This document shows positions 17,104-26,702 of a DNA stretch of 64,000 bases, piece by piece (position 1 is the first letter of the stretch; every line of letters begins with the position of its first letter). The DNA lies in assembly GCF_900451195.1 (NCBI RefSeq), contig NZ_UGHR01000001.1:1054001-1118000 (forward strand), written 5' to 3'. Under the pieces are notes generated by a model. That model had not been told where the DNA came from. It saw only the letters and a program-made list of their open reading frames with translations, and did no database searches. Position numbers and translations under genes: made by a program. Source of the DNA: Iodobacter fluviatilis (lineage in GTDB: Bacteria; Pseudomonadota; Gammaproteobacteria; Burkholderiales; Chitinibacteraceae).

Positions 17104-19740
17104 ATGTCTACCCCCCTTAAAGCTCTTATCTCCCGCCTTACTCCTACAGCCCGCCGTGCGGTGGAGGAGGCGGCTAGTCGTGCTTTGTCGCGTACTCATT
17201 TTGAGATTGAAATTGAACACGTTGTGCTGGCAATTTTGGCTCAGGACGATAATGCGGGGGTGGCGGCTTTGCATTCCCTAGGTTTGAGCCTAGATCAGTT
17301 AGAAAAAGAGCTGGATGCGGCGCTGGATCGCTTTCGCACAGGCAATACGCGCAATCCGGTCTTATCCACCTGGCTGCCAAAATGGCTAGAAAAAGCATGG
17401 CTGCTGGCCAGTGCCGAGCTGGGGCAGGATTCGGTTTCTACTTTGGATTTGCTGCTGGCGCTGGTGCAGGATGATGCTTTACGCGCAACCTTACAGGGCA
17501 GCTCGGCCACGCTGGCCAAGATGGATGGCAAGCGCGCTTTGCAGGGCTATGTGGCTTTGCGCCAGCATGGTAATGAGGCGGCGACCAATTCAGAAAACCT
17601 GCCAACTGGCGATGCGCCAGATATGAATTTGGATCAGCCTGCGCCGCGCCGTGGCAGCCCGGGGCTAGATAAATATACGATCGATCTAACTGCACAAGCA
17701 CGTTTGGGCAAGATTGATCCGGTGCTGGGGCGTGAAACAGAAATCCGCCAGATGATTGATATTCTGCAGCGCCGCCGTCAGAACAACCCCATTTTAACCG
17801 GCGAGCCTGGCGTGGGTAAAACCGCCGTGGTAGAAGGCCTGGCGCTTAAAATTGTGAGCGGTGAAGTGCCGCCGGTGCTGAGTGGCGTAACTTTACGCAC
17901 CTTAGATTTGGGCCTGCTGCAAGCCGGTGCATCAGTGAAAGGCGAGTTTGAAAACCGCCTGCGTCAGGTGATTGATGAAGTTAAAGCCAGCCCTGTGCCG
18001 ATTATTTTGTTTATTGATGAGGCACATACGCTGATTGGTGCGGGTGGTGCGGCTGGGCAAAATGATGCGGCTAATTTATTAAAGCCTGCCTTGGCGCGGG
18101 GTGAGCTGCGTACGATTGCGGCCACCACATGGGCCGAATATAAAAAATATTTTGAAAAAGACGCCGCGCTGGCGCGACGCTTTCAGGTGGTTAAAGTGGA
18201 CGAGCCAGCGCCAGACATTGCGGTGCAAATGGTGCGCGGCCTTACCGATGCGATGGCTAAGCACCATGAAGTGGTGATTATGAATGAGGCAGTAGTGGCC
18301 GCGGTGCATCTATCCAGCCGCTATATCACGGGTCGCCAGCTTCCAGATAAGGCGATCAGCGTGCTCGATACCGCCTGCGCCCGCGTAGCTTTGTCGCGTT
18401 CTGGCCGCCCAGCGCCGATCGAAAATGTAGAAGTGCTGATTGCTAATATCGAGCGTGAAATCAAGGCGCTGCAAACCGAAGAAGGCCATGGTGAGAGAAT
18501 TGCCGAGCTGACGGGGCAGCGTGAAATTTTAGAAGTAGATTTACAGCAGTTGCAGGCCGCATGGGCCGTGCAGCAGCAGGTGATTAATGAAATTGAGGCG
18601 CTTAAAGCCGCCGCCACTGATACCAAACCTGCCAAGGGTAAGAAAATCAGCCCGCTGCAGGCCAAGCGCACCGAGCTGCGCGAGCTGCAAAAGCAACATC
18701 AGCTGGCTTATGAATGCGTGGATGAAAGCGTGATTGCCGACGTGATTTCTGGTTGGACAGGCATTCCCTTGGGCCGCATGGTCAGTAATGAATTAGAGCA
18801 GGTGCAAAAGCTGGCCGGCCTCTTGGCAGAAAGGGTGATCGGCCAGGATCACGCCTTAGAGCAAATTGCCGAGCGCGTGCAGATTGCCAAGGCCAATTTG
18901 GATGATCCAAGCAAGCCTAAGGGCGTGTTTATGCTGGTTGGCCCGTCTGGCGTGGGTAAAACTGAAACTGCGCTGGCTCTGGCTGAATCTTTATACGGTG
19001 GTGAGCGTAATCTGATTACGATTAATATGTCAGAATACCAAGAGGCGCATAGTGTGTCCGGCCTAAAAGGCTCGCCTCCGGGTTATGTGGGTTATGGCGA
19101 GGGCGGTGTGCTCACCGAAGCCGTGCGCCGCAAGCCTTATTCGGTGGTGTTGCTAGATGAAGTCGAAAAAGCCCACCCTGATGTGATGGAGCTGTTTTTC
19201 CAGGTGTTTGATAAGGGCCTGCTGGAAGACAGCGAAGGGCGCGAAGTCGATTTTAAAAACACCATTATCCTGCTGACATCCAATACCGGTACCGATCTGG
19301 TGATGCGTGCCTGCGAGCATGGCGTAACGGTTGAAGATGTCACGCGTGACCCGACGGCCGATGATTTGATCGAAATTTTGCGCCCAACTTTACAAAAAGC
19401 CTTTAAACCGGCGTTTTTGGGCCGCCTGACTATCGTGCCTTACTTCCCGATTTCGGATGAAGTATTGCGTAAGATTGTAGGGCTGAAGCTGGCCAAAATC
19501 GCCCGCCGTATCGCGCAAAACCATGGTGCAGTGCTGGAATACCCAAGCGAGCTGGTGGATTCAATTGCCAACCGCTGCATGGATGTAGATAGCGGTGCGC
19601 GCGATGCAGATGCCATTCTGACCCGTACTGTGCTGGCGCAGATTTCCACTGATTTGCTGGCCAGAATGTCGGCAGGCAAGCCGGTGAAAAAGATTGTGCT
19701 TTCACTGAAAAACGACGAAGTAAAAGTGAAAATCAGCTAA
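17104..19740 (+). CDS. tssH: TssH (ClpV), T6SS sheath-disassembly AAA+ ATPase
   Basis: ClpV recycles contracted TssBC sheaths. The 878-residue product has the Clp N-domain at 1-150, a first AAA+ module with Walker A GEPGVGKT at 233-240 and Walker B ILFIDEAH near 301, a coiled middle domain around 440-530, and a second AAA+ module with Walker A GPSGVGKT at 613-620 followed by the LDEVEKAHP Walker B. Length and domain order match the family. A sheath-binding N-terminus distinguishes ClpV from ClpB, and the T6SS context supports the assignment. The ATG lies after a weak ribosome-binding site. Confidence 0.96.
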   Translation: MSTPLKALISRLTPTARRAVEEAASRALSRTHFEIEIEHVVLAILAQDDNAGVAALHSLGLSLDQLEKELDAALDRFRTGNTRNPVLSTWLPKWLEKAWLLASAELGQDSVSTLDLLLALVQDDALRATLQGSSATLAKMDGKRALQGYVALRQHGNEAATNSENLPTGDAPDMNLDQPAPRRGSPGLDKYTIDLTAQARLGKIDPVLGRETEIRQMIDILQRRRQNNPILTGEPGVGKTAVVEGLALKIVSGEVPPVLSGVTLRTLDLGLLQAGASVKGEFENRLRQVIDEVKASPVPIILFIDEAHTLIGAGGAAGQNDAANLLKPALARGELRTIAATTWAEYKKYFEKDAALARRFQVVKVDEPAPDIAVQMVRGLTDAMAKHHEVVIMNEAVVAAVHLSSRYITGRQLPDKAISVLDTACARVALSRSGRPAPIENVEVLIANIEREIKALQTEEGHGERIAELTGQREILEVDLQQLQAAWAVQQQVINEIEALKAAATDTKPAKGKKISPLQAKRTELRELQKQHQLAYECVDESVIADVISGWTGIPLGRMVSNELEQVQKLAGLLAERVIGQDHALEQIAERVQIAKANLDDPSKPKGVFMLVGPSGVGKTETALALAESLYGGERNLITINMSEYQEAHSVSGLKGSPPGYVGYGEGGVLTEAVRRKPYSVVLLDEVEKAHPDVMELFFQVFDKGLLEDSEGREVDFKNTIILLTSNTGTDLVMRACEHGVTVEDVTRDPTADDLIEILRPTLQKAFKPAFLGRLTIVPYFPISDEVLRKIVGLKLAKIARRIAQNHGAVLEYPSELVDSIANRCMDVDSGARDADAILTRTVLAQISTDLLARMSAGKPVKKIVLSLKNDEVKVKIS

Positions 19741-19758
19741 GCAGTTATAGCGCAAGGC

Positions 19759-19802
19759 AAGGGCAGGTGGCTTAGGGCTGCCTGCCCTTAATGGCGTTTT
19801 TA
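19759..19802 (+). terminator. Hairpin after tssH, possible attenuator
   Basis: AAGGGCAGG (19759-19767) pairs with CCTGCCCTT (19781-19789); a short T-run (19797-19801) follows seven bases later. The spacing is wider than in a classic intrinsic terminator, so this may be a partial terminator or an mRNA-stabilising hairpin before the next gene. Confidence 0.45.
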
Positions 19803-19821
19803 TTCGTTTAAGGAATTTTAT

Positions 19822-21273
19822 ATGTTGGGAACACTGGGGCTGTTTGGCGGGCTCTTTGCTGGCTGGTGGCTATTGCTGTGGTGGGGCTTGCCTATCAGCT
19901 TTCAGAAAATGAGCCCAACGGCCATGCTGCTGACGCATCTGGCCCCGCCGGTGATCTTTGGCGTGGCGTGGCGTATCTGGCAAAAAATACGCGAATCCCG
20001 CATCGTGCAGGCTCAGGCCGCTGGTCAGGAAGCGGCAGAAGCAGATCGTCAGGCTCAGCGTGAAGCTGCTAAGCAGCAGCATTATGCGGCGCTGGCAGAG
20101 CGGCAGATTAAATCGCTTTGCCGGGGCGTCTGGGTGCAGGCTTTGCCGGTAAAAGATGCGCCGGCATGGCTGGAAGAAATCCCCGATGGCGCCTACTGGA
20201 CGACGCTGGAGCGGGATGAAATCAGCGCAGATGCAGAAGAAACCACAGAGCAGGTTCAGCAGACTTTGCAGCAGCTTTTAAGTGATGTTTACACGACCGC
20301 GCCAGGGGCGGCCTGGTTGCCGCATTATTTTGAAGCCAACCCGCAGCTGGAAGGGCGTGAGCAGCTGGAAATGCTGAAGCAGGCCCAGCTGCAAGCCATT
20401 GCTCATCAGGATTTCGAAGAAAACTCACCCAACCCTGAGCCGCGTTTTTTTCCTGGCTCCGGCGCATTAATGAGCCGCGTTCAGCAGCTGTTTCAGCAAG
20501 ACCCCGGCCTGCCCGGCATGGTGGTTTATGCCGCTGATGCACCGTTTTTAACGCGTGGTATTCCTGAAGACGAGTGGGATGAGCCGGATGCGGCTCAGGA
20601 AGAAACGAATCAATGGCTGGGAAAACCAGGCTATGCCGCCGTAGCCATGATCTTTTTGCGGGAAAACCTGCCGGTGCCACAGCCGGTCAGCACGCAGGAA
20701 GCCAGCCAGGATGCTTACACACCTTACTGGGAAAAGCAGCAGCAGTATGGTGACGAGCGCTGGGGACGCGTGCCCTTGCAATGGCAGGATACGCTGGCGC
20801 AATTACCCGTATTGGCCGAGCTGCGCCTTGGTGAACAAGCCACCATTGTGCATAAGCAGCTGCTGCCTATGACAAGGCAAATCCATACCCTGTTTGATAA
20901 TGCGCTGGTGAATGCAGGCCTGCGGGATTATCCATTTAGTAGTGATGATAAAGACGAGGCCAAAGATCAGGCAGAAAGCATTGCCTGGCTGGTTCACAAT
21001 AGTGGCGATGTGGATGTGGGCGGCACGCGACTCGCCGCAGTTTCATCGGCTCTGCAGCAATATGCCGTGCCATTAAACCCGATCGATGACGCCAGTAATT
21101 GCGTGCGCGAATGGGGCGATGTGGGCGCGGCAAGGTCTGTGTTGCAAATGGCCGTGGCCGTGGTGCACAGCGCCCGTTTAGCAGCACCAGCCGTATTAAC
21201 AGAATTTGATCGCCAGGGTGATACCGAGCATTTCAGCGTGGCCCTGATCAGGCCGCAGGAGCAGTCTGCATGA
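19822..21273 (+). CDS. Uncharacterised T6SS-linked membrane protein upstream of PAAR
   Basis: The 483-residue product is not recognised. It has two closely spaced N-terminal hydrophobic segments (about residues 1-24 and 32-50), then a charged helical stretch rich in Gln, Ala and Glu (about 55-95), and a large soluble region that is probably cytoplasmic. A good AGGA ribosome-binding site precedes the ATG. The stop overlaps the PAAR start in an ATGA, so the two are translationally coupled. That coupling suggests it handles or docks the PAAR tip or an associated cargo. It might also be an effector itself. Neither is supported by a visible motif. Confidence 0.6.
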   Translation: MLGTLGLFGGLFAGWWLLLWWGLPISFQKMSPTAMLLTHLAPPVIFGVAWRIWQKIRESRIVQAQAAGQEAAEADRQAQREAAKQQHYAALAERQIKSLCRGVWVQALPVKDAPAWLEEIPDGAYWTTLERDEISADAEETTEQVQQTLQQLLSDVYTTAPGAAWLPHYFEANPQLEGREQLEMLKQAQLQAIAHQDFEENSPNPEPRFFPGSGALMSRVQQLFQQDPGLPGMVVYAADAPFLTRGIPEDEWDEPDAAQEETNQWLGKPGYAAVAMIFLRENLPVPQPVSTQEASQDAYTPYWEKQQQYGDERWGRVPLQWQDTLAQLPVLAELRLGEQATIVHKQLLPMTRQIHTLFDNALVNAGLRDYPFSSDDKDEAKDQAESIAWLVHNSGDVDVGGTRLAAVSSALQQYAVPLNPIDDASNCVREWGDVGAARSVLQMAVAVVHSARLAAPAVLTEFDRQGDTEHFSVALIRPQEQSA

Positions 21274-21533
21274 AAAAAGTCATTCGCATTGGCGACCCGA
21301 CCAGCCATGGTGGCGTGGTCATCAGCGGCGCATCCAAAACCGTTTTATTTGGAAAAGTAGTGGCATTGCTGGGTGATAAAGTCAGCTGCCCTGTGCCTGG
21401 CCACGGTATTTGCCCCATTGTTGAAGGCGATCCAAGCTGGCTAATTGATGGAAAACCCGTGGCGCTGGAAGGGCATAAAACATCTTGCGGCTCGGCGTTG
21501 ATTTCTACGATGCCAGAGATGGGTAAGGGTTAG
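21270..21533 (+). CDS. PAAR-domain spike tip protein
   Basis: PAAR proteins sharpen the VgrG spike and can carry effectors. The 87-residue product is a stand-alone PAAR domain: MKKVIRIGDPTSHGGVVISG opening, GKVVALLGDKVSCPVPGHG with candidate zinc ligands Cys and His, and GHKTSCGSALIS near the end. No effector domain is fused. The start overlaps the preceding membrane-protein gene by four bases. Together with the VgrG at 10254, this provides a complete spike for the system. Confidence 0.93.
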   Translation: MKKVIRIGDPTSHGGVVISGASKTVLFGKVVALLGDKVSCPVPGHGICPIVEGDPSWLIDGKPVALEGHKTSCGSALISTMPEMGKG

Positions 21534-21790
21534 TGTCTGAAATATGACATATGAGAAAGTATTCTTGTAAAATTGCACTGTGATTAATAAAAATGGACAA
21601 AAAATGTGGTCAAATTGTCCGTCACAGATCGTTTCGTACTTTCATTGCTTTCCCTGACCGCCAGACTCAAACTCGCTTTTGTCTGGCTTTGGGGTCTGTT
21701 GTTTTAAAATATTACCCATTTGCTTTATCTGCGATAAGTTTAAACTGCTCGCTTAATTCAGCAGATTGTTTGTAAATAAAGGATTTAATC

Positions 21791-22222
21791 ATGAAGAAAT
21801 CAGAAATTGTTTTAGCCTGCTCGGCGGTGTTTTTTGCCGGGATACTGACAGGGTGTACAGATCTTCCGACGCAGCCAGCTACTACAGCATCCGCTACATC
21901 ATGGTTAAAAGCACCAGAAGCCCCTGTGGTGGCGCTGGGTAAGCCATATATGCTTAAATTTGAAAAAATGTCAGCCAAGCTTACACCGCAGCAAGAAGAA
22001 ATCTTAACTGCGCTGGCTCCTCAGCTTAAAGATGCCAAATTGATTATTTTGCGTGGCTATTGCAGTAAAAGAGATATTGGCAATGCCAAAGATTCTGCAT
22101 TGGCCCGCGCGATCAATGTAGAAAAATTCCTAGTCACCCAGGGCATTGTGGATCAGAAAATGAGCTTGCGTTATAACACCGACGATGCAGAACACGCAGT
22201 TGAGCTGGAAATCGGTGGTTAA
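21791..22222 (+). CDS. Small lipoprotein with degenerate OmpA-like C-terminal domain (copy 2)
   Basis: 143 residues with a lipoprotein signal ending LTGC (cysteine near residue 22) and the same C-terminal domain as the protein at 9741: KMSAKLTP, then RGYCSKRDIGNAKDSALARA, then a DDAEHAVELEIGG-type end. About two thirds of the last 85 residues agree between the copies by eye, while the linkers differ. A GGATTTAATC leader precedes both ATGs. One copy follows hcp and one follows PAAR, so each accompanies a secreted structural component. Predicted outer-membrane lipoprotein; function unknown, cell-wall tethering possible. Confidence 0.7.
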   Translation: MKKSEIVLACSAVFFAGILTGCTDLPTQPATTASATSWLKAPEAPVVALGKPYMLKFEKMSAKLTPQQEEILTALAPQLKDAKLIILRGYCSKRDIGNAKDSALARAINVEKFLVTQGIVDQKMSLRYNTDDAEHAVELEIGG

Positions 22223-22239
22223 TCTTTTAGCGGCAAGCG

Positions 22240-22277
22240 TAGCCCATGATCCATCAGGCTAATGGGCTATTGCTTTT
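22240..22277 (+). terminator. Probable terminator after the second OmpA-like lipoprotein
   Basis: TAGCCCAT (22240-22247) pairs with ATGGGCTA (22262-22269), followed by TTGCTTTT. A second perfect hairpin, GCCGCCTTATG/CATAAGGCGGC at 22363-22405, lies between this point and the end of the convergent tssA, without a T-run. Confidence 0.55.
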
Positions 22278-22434
22278 GCAGTAAGGGCGAAACCCGCGGG
22301 CGGTACTGAAAAATACGCGGTTTTCGCCAGCCATCAGCCGATTCAAAGTTTGCAAGCATGCAGCCGCCTTATGGCAATCGGTGGATTTTAAACTCATAAG
22401 GCGGCAGCATTGAAGGCTGTGTCTTCCCGGGCGC

Positions 22435-23523
22435 TTAATCGTTGCGCTTAATATCCAGCAGCTCGTTAAGCTGGCCCAGTGTTGCATCATCTTTAATGAC
22501 TGATCCCAACCATTCTTCTAGGCTCATTTCTGCCCACTTGGCTGCGCGCTCGGCCAGCAGAGCTACGGGGCTGTGTGGCTCGTGCTGGCGGAAGTAGCGG
22601 GCCACTTCGACCAGTTGGCGCACGGCATCTGTGCGGCTTTGCAGCGGGCCTTGGCGGGCAGGAGTGTGGCTAATGGCCTGAGGGGTAGGGCTGCTTGCTG
22701 GGCTTTCATGGCTGATCATAGGGGCTGGCTCATGGTGGGCGGGGGCAGTAGATGGCTCGCCCCATTGCAGGCGCAGGCGGTTAACAACCTCAAGGCAGGC
22801 ATTGAGCGCATTGCGTAATTCGGCAAAATTAGGCGCAGCAAAGCCAAAGCGATCGTCGATGCGTTTATCCAGTGCGTGATAAGCCTGTTGGGTGTGTTCA
22901 AGCTGGGTATGCAGCTGTTTAAACCAGCTGGCGCCACTGGCGTCTACGCTTTTATCAAAGATTTCACCAGCGAGCTTGCCTTCGGCCAGTGCGGCTTCTT
23001 TGGCTTGGCTGTCTTTCAGCCCCATGTTTTCTACTTCACGCGATTCCTGCCACTGCTGCCAGTTGTAGCCGCCGTGAATCGGATCGGTCAGCGGCACTTC
23101 GCGTAGCGCCATGCCCATCTGATTATTAAACCACTCCAGCTTGCCAACCCGTTCGTCTAAATCATCAGGATCGTATTCCGGATAGGCGGTTTCCCAGTAA
23201 TGATCTAGTAGGCCATCCAGCACTTGCAAGGCCAGATGAGCTCCGGCAAAACCGCGGGTTTTAACCAGTGCTTCCCCATACCATGCCGCAAGTTGAAAAT
23301 CTTTGCTTTGCTGGCTGAGTGCCTGTTTGCAAAGTTGAATCACTTTGCTCCAGTCGGCGGTTTTTAATTGCTGGCCCCAATCGCCCTGAGAGAGGCTGGG
23401 GTCATCCGCACGGCGGGCTTCGCGGATCTGATCAAAGAGAGCGGAATAGCCCAAATCCTCACCAGCGGGCTGATCTGCAGAGATGGGGGCCAGCAAAGTG
23501 GCCAGTTTGTCTTGGGTCGTCAT
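22435..23523 (-). CDS. tssA: TssA, T6SS baseplate/sheath cap protein
   Basis: TssA coordinates priming and polymerisation of tube and sheath. The 362-residue product starts with the ImpA_N domain: LLAPISADQPAGEDLGYS, then DWSKVIQLCKQALSQQSKD, then ETAYPEYDPDDLDERVGKLE. A proline-rich linker lies near residues 255-290. A short helical C-terminal domain ends SLEEWLGSVIKDD...LLDIKRND. GGAA precedes the ATG. It is the only leftward gene in this part of the cluster, divergent from tssF. The short C-terminal domain resembles other short TssA subtypes rather than the long VasJ-like ones; this subtype call is tentative. Confidence 0.9.
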   Translation of the reverse strand: MTTQDKLATLLAPISADQPAGEDLGYSALFDQIREARRADDPSLSQGDWGQQLKTADWSKVIQLCKQALSQQSKDFQLAAWYGEALVKTRGFAGAHLALQVLDGLLDHYWETAYPEYDPDDLDERVGKLEWFNNQMGMALREVPLTDPIHGGYNWQQWQESREVENMGLKDSQAKEAALAEGKLAGEIFDKSVDASGASWFKQLHTQLEHTQQAYHALDKRIDDRFGFAAPNFAELRNALNACLEVVNRLRLQWGEPSTAPAHHEPAPMISHESPASSPTPQAISHTPARQGPLQSRTDAVRQLVEVARYFRQHEPHSPVALLAERAAKWAEMSLEEWLGSVIKDDATLGQLNELLDIKRND

Positions 23524-23748
23524 GGCGTTTCCAGAGCTTTTTAAAGAATGTCAGGTCTGTCAATATGGTGTTTTAATTACAACAACTTGTCATTACACCT
23601 AGGGGTAAATTTATCAATAGGGTAACAATTCCTTTCATTATTACTCAGTATTGCCTGATAATGTCAGCTTAATACGGGCCGATGGTATATTTAATATTGA
23701 CGCGGAATCTGCTCGTTATATTTATTCACTCCCGAAAGACTGTGCCTC
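23524..23748. promoter_or_regulatory. Divergent promoter region between tssA and tssF
   Basis: 225 AT-rich bases separate divergent tssA and tssF, so both promoters should be here. TTATTACTCAGTATTGCCTG at 23638-23657 and nearby AT boxes are compatible with sigma-70 elements, but no pair is convincing. Confidence 0.35.
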
Positions 23749-25602
23749 ATGCTTGATTCATTATTGCCATATTACGAACGTGAGCTGAGTTTATTACGCG
23801 AATTGTCGGGCGAGTTTGCCCGCCGTTACCCTAAAATTGCTGGCCGGCTGCAATTAGAAGGGGATCAGTGTGAAGATCCGCATACCGAGCGTCTGATTGA
23901 ATCATTCGCCTTTCTTGCCTCACGCATTCATAAAAAGCTGGACGACGAATACCCGGAAATTGCCTCCAGCTTTTTAGATGTGCTCTATCCGCATTATCTG
24001 CGGCCGATTCCATCGTCCAGTATTGTGCAGTTTGAGTGTGATCCCCTGCGGCCGGAAATCGCCAAGCGCTATGTGATTGAGCGTGGCCAGCCTGTGCATG
24101 CACCCGCCATTCAGGGTGTAACGTGCAAATTCAGAACCTGCTATCCGGTGGATCTTTATCCGCTGTCTTTATCAGATGCCAAGCTGGAGTTAAGCAGCAG
24201 CTCGCCTAATTTGCGCCGCATCGCGCCCGATGCCGCAGCGGTGTTAACGCTGGAATTCAATACCCACGGCAATTTGCCCATCAGCGGCATTAATTTGCAA
24301 TCGCTCAGATTATTTCTGGATGGTGAGCCCGCACTGATGCATTTGGTGTACGAGCTGTTGCTGTCCGGCACAACGCGTTTGCGCGTGGGCGATGGCAGCG
24401 ATGATCCAGCCCGCACCCGCTTTTTGCCCGCTGCAGCCATTGCGCCGGTAGGCTTTGGTCGTGATGAAGGCGTGCTGGAATACGATGAGCGCTCCTTCCT
24501 TGGCTATCGCTTACTGACCGAATATTTCAGCTGCCCTGATAAATTTTTGTTTGTTGATATTCAGCAGCTGAGCGATGTGGCGCAAACCATTCAGGGCAGC
24601 AAGCTGGTGATTCAGTGCATGATTCAGCGCTGGCCCGATACCGAGCGCCACGCACGCCTCTTGCATCATTTGCAGGCCTCGCATTTCAAGCTGGGCTGCA
24701 CGCCGATTGTGAATCTCTTTGTACAGGCGGGTGAGCCCATCCGTGTGACCCACCAGAAAGCCAGCTATCCCGTTGTGCCCGATGCACGCAAGCAGCATGC
24801 TTTTGAAGTGATGCAGCTTAGGCGCGTGGTGAGGGTAGAAAAAACCGGCAGCCAGGAAAGCAGCGAAGAAGTTCTGCCGTTTTATGCAATCCGGCACGGG
24901 GTGAGTAAAGAAGGGCCCAAGTTTTATTGGCATGCCAGCCGTGAAGCCTCGCCACGCCAGGACGATAAAGGGACGGATTTAGAGCTGCATCTGGTTGATC
25001 TTGATTTTAATGCCGTTAGGCCAGGGGCTGAGGTATTAAGCCTAGAATTACTCTGTAGTAATCGTGATCTGCCCGAGCTGATTCCTTTTGGCGGCAGCCA
25101 GTCTGGCCAGCATATTGATTTCAGCCTGCCAGGGCATTCGGTGGTGAAGCGGGTAAAGCTGCTGCGTAAACCAAGTAATAGCTTACGTCCGCCGCAAAAG
25201 CGCGGCCTGCAGTGGCGTCTGGTTTCGCATTTATCGCTTAACTATTTGTCTTTGATCGAATCGGGGCGCTCAGCTTTGCAAGAAATGCTGGTGCTGTATA
25301 ACCAGACCGATTCTCCTGTGAATACTCGGCAGATTCAGGGCATCAGCGCCATCAGCAGCGCACCGGCAGTTACACGGGTGATGGGCCGGGATTTTGCGGG
25401 CTTTGTGCGCGGTACCGAAATCACCCTGACACTGGATGAAGAATATTACGTAGGCGGCAGTATTTATCTGTTTGCCAGTGTGCTGGAGCGCTTTTTTGCA
25501 CTGTACTGCTCGCCAAACAGCTTTACCCGTCTGCGGGTAAAAACCAAGCACGAAGAGCTGGCTGCATGGCCTGCCCGAGCGGGTGAGGCTTTGGTTATTT
25601 AA
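23749..25602 (+). CDS. tssF: TssF (VasA), T6SS baseplate protein
   Basis: TssF forms the baseplate wedge with TssG, TssE and TssK. The 617-residue product begins with the family hallmark LLPYYERELSLLRELSGEFA and continues PKIAGRLQLEGDQCEDPHTE and LDVLYPHYLRPIPSSSIVQF. Length is normal. It leads a unit with tssG 36 bp downstream. TssE, which often precedes TssF, is not adjacent here and was not found in the window. Confidence 0.96.
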   Translation: MLDSLLPYYERELSLLRELSGEFARRYPKIAGRLQLEGDQCEDPHTERLIESFAFLASRIHKKLDDEYPEIASSFLDVLYPHYLRPIPSSSIVQFECDPLRPEIAKRYVIERGQPVHAPAIQGVTCKFRTCYPVDLYPLSLSDAKLELSSSSPNLRRIAPDAAAVLTLEFNTHGNLPISGINLQSLRLFLDGEPALMHLVYELLLSGTTRLRVGDGSDDPARTRFLPAAAIAPVGFGRDEGVLEYDERSFLGYRLLTEYFSCPDKFLFVDIQQLSDVAQTIQGSKLVIQCMIQRWPDTERHARLLHHLQASHFKLGCTPIVNLFVQAGEPIRVTHQKASYPVVPDARKQHAFEVMQLRRVVRVEKTGSQESSEEVLPFYAIRHGVSKEGPKFYWHASREASPRQDDKGTDLELHLVDLDFNAVRPGAEVLSLELLCSNRDLPELIPFGGSQSGQHIDFSLPGHSVVKRVKLLRKPSNSLRPPQKRGLQWRLVSHLSLNYLSLIESGRSALQEMLVLYNQTDSPVNTRQIQGISAISSAPAVTRVMGRDFAGFVRGTEITLTLDEEYYVGGSIYLFASVLERFFALYCSPNSFTRLRVKTKHEELAAWPARAGEALVI

Positions 25603-25638
25603 TGACTCATCTTTGCGTATCAAACGGGAGAGCGCTGC

Positions 25639-26652
25639 ATGGCCAGCTCTAAACACCCTCGTCATCTGGATCAGGAGCTTCTGGCTAATCCAACGGGCTT
25701 TGGCTTTTTTCAGGCGGTGCGGCTTTTGGGTTTATCCGCCAGAAAGCGGGGCGACCGGCGCGGACCTTTGCCTTCGGGCCTACGCTTTCGCACCCTAGCT
25801 AATTTGTCTTTCCCAGCCAGCGAAATGACCCGCTACACCGCTGTGCAAACTGAAGACGGCGAGCTGAACGAGCTGGAAGTCGCATTTATGGGCCTCACCG
25901 GCCCAAGCGGTGTTTTGCCCACCAGCTATACCGAGCTGCTAATCGAGCGCCGCCAGCAGTATCGCGATCCAACCCTGCATGCCTTCTTGGATATTTTCAG
26001 CCACCGCTCTATTGCCTTATTTTATGGCGCATGGAAAAAATATCGCTTCTGGCTGCAAGCCGAAAGCGGCGAGCAGGACGGCTTTAGCCGCAATCTGCTG
26101 GATTTGGGCGGTATGGGGCTAAGTGCATTGCGGGCGCAAATGGGGCAGGGCGCGCTGCATGATGAAAACCTGTTTATTTATTATGCGGGGCTATTAAGCC
26201 AGAAGCCGATGTCTAGCCAGGCTTTAGTCACGCTGATCGAAGGCTTTTTTGGCTTCAGGGCCGAGCTGGTGCAGTTTGCCGGCCAGTGGATGAATTTACC
26301 CGAAGCAGAACAAAGCCAGCTGGGCGGTGCATCCTGCGAGCTGGGTGTTTCTGCCTTTGCTGGGGATAGAATCTGGGACAGGCAAACCAAGCTTAATCTG
26401 CGCCTTGGGCCACTGCGCTGGGCGCAGTTTTCTGCGCTGCAACCCAATGCCGATGCAGCGCATTCGCTCAGAGAGCTGCTTAAATTTGCATTGGGCCACA
26501 GTCTGGCCTGCGATGTAACCTTAATCTTGGATCAGCGTGATGTGCCTGCTGCACAGCTGGCCGAAGAGCCTGTGGTGCAATTAGGCGGTAGCTGCTGGCT
26601 AGGCGCTCAGGATCATCATCCCAGCGATATGATGTTTTGCCTTTTGGAATAG
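25639..26652 (+). CDS. tssG: TssG (VasB), T6SS baseplate protein
   Basis: TssG partners TssF in the baseplate wedge. The 337-residue product shows the typical opening GFFQAVRLLGL, the strand LPSGLRFRTLANLSFPASEM, the GLTGPSGVLPTSYTEL segment, and a C-terminal region with LRLGPLRWAQFSAL and LGGSCWLG. GGGAGAG lies before the ATG. It follows tssF closely and ends the T6SS core. Confidence 0.95.
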   Translation: MASSKHPRHLDQELLANPTGFGFFQAVRLLGLSARKRGDRRGPLPSGLRFRTLANLSFPASEMTRYTAVQTEDGELNELEVAFMGLTGPSGVLPTSYTELLIERRQQYRDPTLHAFLDIFSHRSIALFYGAWKKYRFWLQAESGEQDGFSRNLLDLGGMGLSALRAQMGQGALHDENLFIYYAGLLSQKPMSSQALVTLIEGFFGFRAELVQFAGQWMNLPEAEQSQLGGASCELGVSAFAGDRIWDRQTKLNLRLGPLRWAQFSALQPNADAAHSLRELLKFALGHSLACDVTLILDQRDVPAAQLAEEPVVQLGGSCWLGAQDHHPSDMMFCLLE

Positions 26653-26702
26653 CAAGTAACTGCTAAGCTTTAAGTCATTCACCGGGCGATAAGAAGGCTG
26701 CT

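Noticed and set aside
22254..22490. 78-codon leftward frame overlapping the 3' end of tssA
   Set aside because: It covers a hairpin-rich intergenic stretch and the tssA end, with no recognisable protein features.
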